Origin: Fodinibius sp036381435
GTDB lineage: Bacteria; Bacteroidota; Rhodothermia; Balneolales; Balneolaceae
NCBI GenBank assembly: GCA_036381435.1
Contig: DASVCW010000039.1
Location: forward strand, 124,001 to 188,000
DNA length: 64,000 bases
Direction of reading: 5' to 3'
Of this stretch, positions 58,598 through 64,000 are shown piece by piece; position 1 is the first letter of the stretch; each line of letters begins with the position of its first letter. Under the pieces are notes generated by a model that saw only the letters and a list, made by a program, of their open reading frames with translations, did no database searches and was not told where the DNA came from. The position numbers were made by a program, and so were the translations under genes.

Positions 58598-60064
58598 ATG
58601 AGTATTTCAATCTATTTACTTACGGGTGCGTTGCTGCTGCTGATCAGTATCTTTTCGAGCAAGCTGTCAGACCGCTATGGAGTACCGGCCCTGCTGATCT
58701 TTTTAGCAGTTGGTATGATCTTCGGCTCGGACGGGTTGAACTGGATCTATTTTGATGATCATCAGCTTGCTCAATCCCTTGGAATTATCGCATTAGCTTA
58801 TATTCTTTTTTCAGGGGGACTGGATACTAACTGGGAGCAAGTTAAGCCTATTGTTGGTCCCGGGCTTGTTTTGGCAACACTGGGTGTATTAATTAGTGCT
58901 GTTACTTTGGCCCTGTTTGCAATTTGGATACTGGACCTCAGTTTATTTGAGGGACTCCTTCTCGGGGCAATCGTTTCATCAACCGATGCTGCCGCTGTCT
59001 TTTCCGTTCTCCGTTCAAAGGCCATTGGTTTTAAACATCGCTTAAAAGAACTTATGGAGTTTGAGTCTGCTACTAATGATCCCATGGCTATTTTTTTGAC
59101 CATCGGAATGATTCAGATTCTAAGTCTTCCCGATTTCAGCTGGACCTCCCTCTTAGTGCTTTTTGTACAGCAAATGCTTATCGGTCTTGCTGCGGGTTAT
59201 CTTTTCGGAAAGCTGATAATTTGGATTATCAACAATATCAACCTGGAATATGACGGCCTGTATTCTGTGCTGGCTCTGGCTTTAGTGCTCCTGGTCTATT
59301 CCGCCACCGATATGTTGAATGGGAGCGGTTTTCTTGCCGTTTATGTGGCCGGTCTCGTTTTAGGTAATTCCACCTTCGTCCATCAGCGAAGCTTAATCAA
59401 CTTTTTCGATGGAGTAGGATGGCTCATGCAAATTACTATGTTCCTCACCCTTGGGCTGTTGGTTTTTCCCACAGAAATTATTTCTATCGCCGATAAAGGC
59501 TTATTAATAGCGTTGGTACTTATGCTGATAGCCCGGCCTGTCAGCGTTTTTATTTCTTTACTCTTCAGCCGGTTTAAAACCCGGGCTAAACTTATGGTTT
59601 CCTGGACCGGTTTGCGCGGAGCCGTTCCCATTATCATGGCTACATTCCCGCTGGGAGCCGGTTTACCAAATGCAGAACTGATTTTCAGTATAGTGTTCTT
59701 TATTGTAGTTACCTCCGTTTTAATTCAGGGACCGACCCTTCCCGTGGTAGCACGCTGGTTGAATGTAGATTCTCCGGCTACACAAAAAACCCGGTTTCCG
59801 ATTGAATTTGAGCCGTCTGTTGATACCAAGGGCGCAATGAAAGAAATCGAAGTGGCAGAGACTGATCCTGCTGTCGGTAAACAAATAGTGGAATTAAACT
59901 TTCCTGATGAAGCTTTAATTGTAATTATCAACCGGGAAGGAGGGTTTTTGGTACCGAGAGGTACTACAAAACTTCAGGCTCACGATAAATTACTGGTGTT
60001 AGCTCAAAAAGAAATGATGCCGGCGCTTCGTGAACGTATAAAAGGGAACCGGCCAACTGATTAG
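58598..60064 (+). CDS. CPA1-type potassium/proton antiporter with TrkA-C domain (NhaP2/CvrA-like)
   Basis: 488 residues. Twelve predicted membrane helices; the CPA1 core motif is ESATNDPMAIFLTI (about 152-165) with SSTDAAAVFSVLRS upstream and WTGLRGAVPIIMATFPL near 330. The C-terminal 80 residues are a TrkA-C ligand-binding domain (VAETDPAVGKQIVELNFP; LVPRGTTKLQAHDKLLVL). Potassium or sodium efflux in exchange for H+. Confidence 0.92.
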   Translation: MSISIYLLTGALLLLISIFSSKLSDRYGVPALLIFLAVGMIFGSDGLNWIYFDDHQLAQSLGIIALAYILFSGGLDTNWEQVKPIVGPGLVLATLGVLISAVTLALFAIWILDLSLFEGLLLGAIVSSTDAAAVFSVLRSKAIGFKHRLKELMEFESATNDPMAIFLTIGMIQILSLPDFSWTSLLVLFVQQMLIGLAAGYLFGKLIIWIINNINLEYDGLYSVLALALVLLVYSATDMLNGSGFLAVYVAGLVLGNSTFVHQRSLINFFDGVGWLMQITMFLTLGLLVFPTEIISIADKGLLIALVLMLIARPVSVFISLLFSRFKTRAKLMVSWTGLRGAVPIIMATFPLGAGLPNAELIFSIVFFIVVTSVLIQGPTLPVVARWLNVDSPATQKTRFPIEFEPSVDTKGAMKEIEVAETDPAVGKQIVELNFPDEALIVIINREGGFLVPRGTTKLQAHDKLLVLAQKEMMPALRERIKGNRPTD

Positions 60065-60632
60065 CCAATCTTTTAAATCCTTTTTACCACTAAACCACTA
60101 AAGGCATCAGTTCCAGCAACAGGTTTCGCCTCACAGACACCCCTCAGATCGAACGGCGGACACGCCATTCAATCATCTCCCCTCAAGGGGAGGCTTTAGA
60201 ATTAAACCTTCCATCTAAACTGGCACAATCAATAAAAAAGTTTACCTTTTTGGAGATGTTTAGTAGTTCCAACACAAGTAAGAATGTCCCCCTTTTTTCC
60301 AAAGGAATCCCTACGGGAGAAGGGGGGCGCAGGGGGATGACCCGTCAAAACATCAAATCGGATTACTAAACGACTATAGGTAACAACTTATAGCAGCACG
60401 AGCGACACGCCTGTCTGCCCGTAGCCGAAAAAAATCTTATGCTTAAATATAAATTATTTGGACTACGCTTCGGCGAAGGCAGGCTTGCGCTAGTAAAGCT
60501 GGTAAAACTTTTCTCTGTGGTTCTCTGTGTCCCTCCCCGCAACTCTGTGTAACAGCCTTTGCGTTTATTCAATTAAAATTTTATCAATCCATCAAAAAAC
60601 AGTTGCACGAAAGAGGTTCTTATAGTTATATT
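60065..60632. repeat. Gene-free region with four repeat types
   Basis: 568 bases. ACCACTAAACCACTAAAGG (60086-60104), a CTCCCCTCAAGGGGAG palindrome (60177-60192), a GTCCCCC...GGGGGATGAC element (60286-60341) with internal CCAAAGGAATCCCTACGGG, and a TCTCTGTGGTTCTCTGTGTC run near 60506-60525. No coding gene is convincing. Confidence 0.6.
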
Positions 60633-60657
60633 AATCGTAAAACTACGATATACGATT
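60633..60657. promoter_or_regulatory. ArsR-type operator candidate
   Basis: AATCGTA (60633-60639) faces TACGAT (60644-60649), followed by TACGATT (60651-60657) directly before the ATG of the arsR-like gene. Interrupted dyads next to the start are typical of autoregulated ArsR/SmtB genes. Inferred. Confidence 0.6.
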
Positions 60658-60993
60658 ATGGCACTTACAAAAGCACCACTTTTTGATGAAAAACAGAAAC
60701 GAATCGCTGATTTAGCGAAAGCGCTGGCACATCCCGCACGCATCGCTATTTTAGAACTGCTTGCTGATCGCGCCACCTGTATTTGCGGAGACATCACTGA
60801 TGAGCTGCCGCTGGCACAATCCACCATCTCTCAGCACCTCAAAGCCCTGAAAAAATCGGGCATCATTAAAGGCGAGGTGGATGGGGTGCGGACCTGCTAT
60901 TGCCTGGATGAAGAGACGGTGCGCGAGTTTGAAGATCTTATCACTGCATTTGCCCAAAAGCTTAAAACTTCAACTGAACAGAATTGCTGTTAA
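60658..60993 (+). CDS. ArsR/SmtB-family metal(loid)-responsive repressor
   Basis: 111 residues. Winged helix of ArsR type: LAHPARIAILELLADR (23-38), recognition region LPLAQSTISQHLKALKKSGI. A metal(loid)-binding CxC (Cys41, Cys43 in ATCICGDI) fits the ELCVCD position of ArsR, and two more Cys end the protein (110-111). Likely senses arsenite and represses itself and the arsM gene 320 bp downstream. Confidence 0.88.
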   Translation: MALTKAPLFDEKQKRIADLAKALAHPARIAILELLADRATCICGDITDELPLAQSTISQHLKALKKSGIIKGEVDGVRTCYCLDEETVREFEDLITAFAQKLKTSTEQNCC

Positions 60994-61316
60994 AGTAAGC
61001 CTGAAATGGAGATAAGAAACAATGATTTCATTGCCAATAAATCAAAAATCAGCTTTTCCTCCAAAAGCTGACCCACTACCGACCCCTCCCTATTCCGATA
61101 AAAAGCAATCGGAACAAGGAGGGGAGTACAAACAAGAAAGTTCAAAAGTCCCTCCTTATCGCGTTGTTTTTAACGTCCCGAGGCTTCGGGAGGAGGGATT
61201 TAGGGTGGGTCCGAATACAGAAGGAGCCAAAGGACGAACAAAAAACAAAGTTCCAGGCAGGTATTTAGCCCTCGCCTACTGATTTCAAACTCTTTAAACC
61301 TAAAATTATTAAACCC
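60994..61316. repeat. Spacer between arsR-like gene and arsM with repeats
   Basis: 323 bases holding inverted repeats: CCCCTCCCTATTCCGAT (61082-61098) against ATCGGAACAAGGAGGGG (61108-61124), then GTCCCTCCTTATCG, CGAGGCTTCGGG and GAGGGATTTAGGG words. A frame open over 61022-61282 is repeat sequence, not a gene. Confidence 0.5.
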
Positions 61317-62141
61317 ATGAAAACAAAACTCAAAACTCCCGATGAACTGAAACAGGCTGTGAAAGAAAAATACGCGCAAATCAGCGAGCAGCCGAAATCC
61401 CAAAATGAAGGTTCTTGCTGTGGTTCCGGCTGCGGCTGCGATACCGTTGATTATGCCGTTTTTGCCGATGATTATTCTACAATTGAAGGCTATAATCAGG
61501 ATGCCGACCTTGGACTCGGATGTGGACTGCCTACCGAATTTGCTCATATATCAAAAGGAGATACTGTGGTTGATTTAGGTTCAGGTGCCGGAAATGATTG
61601 TTTTGTAGCCCGGCAGCTAACGGGTGAAGAAGGACGTGTAATTGGCCTTGATATGACGGAAAAAATGGTTGAAAAAGCCCAAAAAAATGCAGCTAAACTA
61701 GGCTATGAAAATGTTGAATTTATTCTGGGTGATATCGAAGGTATGCCGTTTGAAGGTGCCGTTGCAGATGTAGTTGTCAGCAACTGTGTGTTAAATCTGG
61801 TACCTGATAAGCAGAAAGCCTTTGCCGAAACTTATCGTATTCTAAAGTCCGGTGGACATTTTAGCATTTCTGATGTGGTCACTTCCGGAGATCTCCCCGA
61901 ATCCCTGAAAGAAGATGCCGAAATGTATGCAGGTTGTGTTTCGGGAGCCATTAACCGGGAAGAATATCTGGCCATCGTTAAAGAAGCCGGATTCAAAAAC
62001 CTGAAAGTACAGAAAGAGAAGATAATCGATCTGCCGGAAGAAATTCTTTCAAGGTATTTGTCGGATGATGAACGGAGGGATTTCAAAGAGTCAAAAACAG
62101 GCATATTCAGTATTACTCTTTACGCAGAGAAGCCGGAATAG
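61317..62141 (+). CDS. arsM: Arsenite S-adenosylmethyltransferase
   Basis: 274 residues. Methylates As(III) using SAM, giving volatile or less toxic species. SAM motif VVDLGSGAGNDC (84-95), Cys69 (LGLGCG), Cys157 (VSNCVLNL) and Cys207 (YAGCVSG) are the family's arsenic-binding positions; an extra Cys-rich segment (SCCGSGCGC, 33-41) is near the N-terminus. Functionally linked to the ArsR-like repressor upstream. Confidence 0.93.
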   Translation: MKTKLKTPDELKQAVKEKYAQISEQPKSQNEGSCCGSGCGCDTVDYAVFADDYSTIEGYNQDADLGLGCGLPTEFAHISKGDTVVDLGSGAGNDCFVARQLTGEEGRVIGLDMTEKMVEKAQKNAAKLGYENVEFILGDIEGMPFEGAVADVVVSNCVLNLVPDKQKAFAETYRILKSGGHFSISDVVTSGDLPESLKEDAEMYAGCVSGAINREEYLAIVKEAGFKNLKVQKEKIIDLPEEILSRYLSDDERRDFKESKTGIFSITLYAEKPE

Positions 62142-62150
62142 TGGTTAGTA

Positions 62151-62182
62151 AGGTGCAGGTACTTGGGAAGTCCCTGGCGCCT
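62151..62182. repeat. AGGTGCAGGTACTT element, copy 3
   Basis: AGGTGCAGGTACTT and AAGTCCCTGGCGCCT form an imperfect hairpin between convergent arsM and the permease gene, related to 2521-2553 and 17951-17970. Confidence 0.55.
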
Positions 62183-62194
62183 TGCTTTATAAAA

Positions 62195-62986
62195 CTACTT
62201 CTTCAAAATCGACTCATCCAGTATATCGGTTTCTTTAAAAACAAACCGGTTGGTGAAGACTATTCCCAGAAATACGGATAGGATGGTACCCGAAAAAATA
62301 GCAACCATAATCATAATTTGATATTTGATAGCTATCATCGGCGAGCTTCCACTGAGGATTTGCCCGGTCATCATGCCGGGGAGAGAGACGAGTCCGATAG
62401 TTGCCATAGAAGCCAGCGTAGGATTGGCAGATTTTTGTAAAGCATGACTAACAAATGGCTGCAGCGCTTCGTGACGTTTGGCCCCGCATGCGAGATAAAA
62501 CTGGTAGCGCTCCTTGTGCTCATCCAGTCGATAATAGAAAGCATTAATACCGATAACGTTGCTTCTCAGGCAATTGCCAAGCACCATCCCGGTAATCGGA
62601 ATCGTATATTGAGCCGCCAGCAGTTCAGGAAGCCCGATGACCACCTCCAAAAAGAACAGATCAATAACAATAATGCCTAAAAAAGTAGCTCCAAAAACGG
62701 GAAGCAATACTTTTAAATCCCGGCTTAAATCACTTCGATCAACGGTTGCGAAATCAGCTACAATTACCATCACAAGAATCCAGGCAGCGTTAATCCAGGC
62801 ATTATCATATGCGAACAGATACTCCAGGTAGTAGCCCACAAAGATCAGCTGCAGTACCATACGGAATGAGGCTGTAAAAAGTTTTTTATTAAGTCCCGTG
62901 CGGTATTTCCACAGAATCCATGCCGGTAGCAGCATGATCAGAAAACCGACCGCTAGTTGTACCCAGCTAAGATTAATGATATCCAT
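62195..62986 (-). CDS. fetB: FetB-type ABC permease (UPF0014)
   Basis: 263 residues, seven predicted membrane helices. UPF0014/FetB pattern: SFRMVLQLIFVGYYLEYLF (40-58), PITGMVLGNCLRSNVIGINA (about 130-149), and SMATIGLVSLPGMMTGQIL (194-212). In Escherichia coli FetAB exports iron and helps oxidative stress resistance. An ATPase gene lies upstream on the same strand after 190 bp that include a repeat. Confidence 0.9.
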   Translation of the reverse strand: MDIINLSWVQLAVGFLIMLLPAWILWKYRTGLNKKLFTASFRMVLQLIFVGYYLEYLFAYDNAWINAAWILVMVIVADFATVDRSDLSRDLKVLLPVFGATFLGIIVIDLFFLEVVIGLPELLAAQYTIPITGMVLGNCLRSNVIGINAFYYRLDEHKERYQFYLACGAKRHEALQPFVSHALQKSANPTLASMATIGLVSLPGMMTGQILSGSSPMIAIKYQIMIMVAIFSGTILSVFLGIVFTNRFVFKETDILDESILKK

Positions 62987-63026
62987 TAACTGTTTACCTT
63001 TAGATTAACTTTAAAAAAACCATCCG

Positions 63027-63083
63027 GTCATCCCCCTGCGTCCCCTTCTTCCGTAGAAATGCCTTCGGCAAAAGGGGGGACAG
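63027..63083. repeat. GTCATCCCCC...GGGGGGACAG element
   Basis: GTCATCCCCCTGCGTCCCCT at 63027-63046 with AAAAGGGGGGACAG (63070-63083) as an inverted arm; reverse complement relative of 60286-60341 and related to 6113-6143. Lies between the fetA-like and fetB-like genes. Confidence 0.6.
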
Positions 63084-63177
63084 ATGCTCCACTAATGATA
63101 TCAGCGAATTAGATTTTCGACCAGGGACATTAGATTATAACATATTTCGGTATTCTCTATGTTGTTACTCTTATCCA

Positions 63178-63795
63178 TCAATTCAGTTCGATTACATTAT
63201 CGGCAAGATCAACCCAAAAAGGATCGTGCGATGTTGAAATTATGGTCCGGTTTTGATTCAGCAGTAAATCAGCAGCTTTTTGTTTTGAGATTACATCCAG
63301 GGCCGAGGTCGGTTCATCCAGCAGCAAAAGCGGCTTTCCCAGCAGATGGCAAATGGACAATCCTACCCGTTGCCGTTGTCCTGTTGAAAGATCACGAAAT
63401 TGTTTTTTGAGGCTTTGGCGGCTTAGTCCCAATTTTTGCAGAATTCCAACCATCACCCCTTGCGTAACTTTCTGCGATTGGTTTGATGAAAATTCGAAAG
63501 GCTTTTTCATTATTTCTTCAACCGTACCCTCTCCTAAATCTAAATCCTGAGGCAACCAGGCGGTATGATTTCGAACAGTGTCTCCCGATTCCGGAAAATT
63601 AAACTCTATTGTTCCCGCTGAAGGAATCAAAAAGCCTAAGAGCAGTTTCAAGATGGTACTTTTGCCGGAGCCTGATTCTCCTTTCAAAACAGTATGGCTA
63701 CCCCGGGCGGCCTCAAAACTGAGTTTATCAATAACCTGCTCACTTCCAAAGCTGAAGGACAGCTTTGAGCATGATATTAAAATTTTTTCATCCAA
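63178..63795 (-). CDS. fetA: ABC transporter ATP-binding protein (FetA-like)
   Basis: 205 residues from a TTG start (no upstream or nearby ATG in frame; next Met is past residue 90). Walker A GESGSGKST (39-47), signature LSTGQRQR (136-143), Walker B PLLLLDEPTSALD (155-167) and H-loop STSHDP. Pairs with the FetB permease downstream as the ATPase of the exporter. Confidence 0.88.
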   Translation of the reverse strand: MDEKILISCSKLSFSFGSEQVIDKLSFEAARGSHTVLKGESGSGKSTILKLLLGFLIPSAGTIEFNFPESGDTVRNHTAWLPQDLDLGEGTVEEIMKKPFEFSSNQSQKVTQGVMVGILQKLGLSRQSLKKQFRDLSTGQRQRVGLSICHLLGKPLLLLDEPTSALDVISKQKAADLLLNQNRTIISTSHDPFWVDLADNVIELN

Positions 63796-63926
63796 AATTA
63801 TTTACGGTTAGTTTTTAGTATCATAAAGTCAAAAATTAATCTATGATAAAAAGGCTTCGCAAACGTTTAAAACTCTTTTAGCCGGAATCATAGTTATTCA
63901 ATATTCAATCTAAGAAATAAGACATT

Positions 63927-64000
63927 ATGATGAGCTCCATAAAGCTTAAAAAGATTATCATCTCCACCTTCATCCTTTTTTTGCCGGTTTTATTATTAGC
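63927..64000 (+). CDS. Start of a secreted or membrane protein (3' end outside window)
   Basis: Open from an ATG at 63927 (or the adjacent ATG at 63930) to the window end: MMSSIKLKKIIISTFILFLP, then Val-Leu-rich residues. Basic residues followed by a hydrophobic core suggest a signal peptide. Nothing else can be said. Confidence 0.5.
   Translation, partial: MMSSIKLKKIIISTFILFLPVLLL

Noticed and set aside
61022..61282. 86-residue frame between arsR-like gene and arsM
   Set aside because: Consists of dispersed inverted repeats with no protein-like features.

Overview
The window looks like a chromosomal segment of a member of the Balneolota/Bacteroidota side of the tree (Balneolaceae-like). 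This is inferred from gene content: an OMP_b-brl_3-type TonB-dependent receptor with a carboxypeptidase-like N-domain, a DUF2911 lipoprotein, a DUF6371-type primase-like protein, a YfiT-type DinB protein, short-LID adenylate kinase, a large HExxH/beta-propeller/outer-membrane protein, general scarcity of strong Shine-Dalgarno sequences, and moderately low GC. No rRNA is present to confirm it.

Layout. 1-1.55 kb: three consecutive EF-hand secreted/lipid-anchored proteins, two of them clear tandem duplicates. 1.95-4.0 kb: adk, a phosphoglycerate-mutase-like metalloenzyme and dtd. 4.04-4.41 kb: an AT-rich gene-free stretch with eight DnaA-box-like 9-mers, the best candidate for a replication origin. 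4.5-31.9 kb: ordinary housekeeping (purM, fabF, glgB, glutamate-type dehydrogenase, dinB, queA), envelope proteins (DUF2911 lipoprotein, protease/propeller/barrel protein, S8 protease, dienelactone hydrolase, PQQ-type sugar dehydrogenase) and two freshly decayed genes (a PH-domain protein and a 2H phosphoesterase).

32.1-45.9 kb: an integrated element of about 13.7 kb in tRNA-Arg(TCG). A 49-bp copy of the tRNA 3' half at 45885-45933 marks attR, the tyrosine integrase is beside it, and TTGGGTAACA arm-type repeats lie at both ends. The right part holds int, an unknown coiled-coil protein, an AlpA-like regulator, a RepA-like ATPase and a zinc-finger/TOPRIM protein, a set resembling phage-satellite or mobilisable-island replication modules. 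The left part is defence cargo: a Gabija system (gajA-gajB), an unrecognised four-gene operon with a HTH-plus-membrane-helix protein and a glycine-zipper membrane protein, and a type II restriction-modification set (C5 methyltransferase, PD-(D/E)xK endonuclease, Vsr). No virion or conjugation genes are visible.

46-64 kb: host genes resume with a GAF histidine kinase, an MBL-fold protein, an S41 protease, DoxX, a TonB-dependent receptor, an OmpR-type two-component pair, two RCK-domain cation/proton antiporters, an arsenic pair (arsR-like, arsM) and fetAB-like transporter genes, ending in the start of another secreted protein.

The intergenic spaces of the host part are unusually rich in self-complementary dispersed repeats of several families: compact palindromes at gene 3' ends; long hairpins made of short quasi-periodic words; GTCATCCC/GGGGGAC inverted pairs; AGGTGCCAGGCACTT elements; TGTCATCCTGA and TGTCATTTCGACC hairpins. 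Some reach into coding ends (dinB C-terminus; the apparent upstream start of the hydrolase at 6424).
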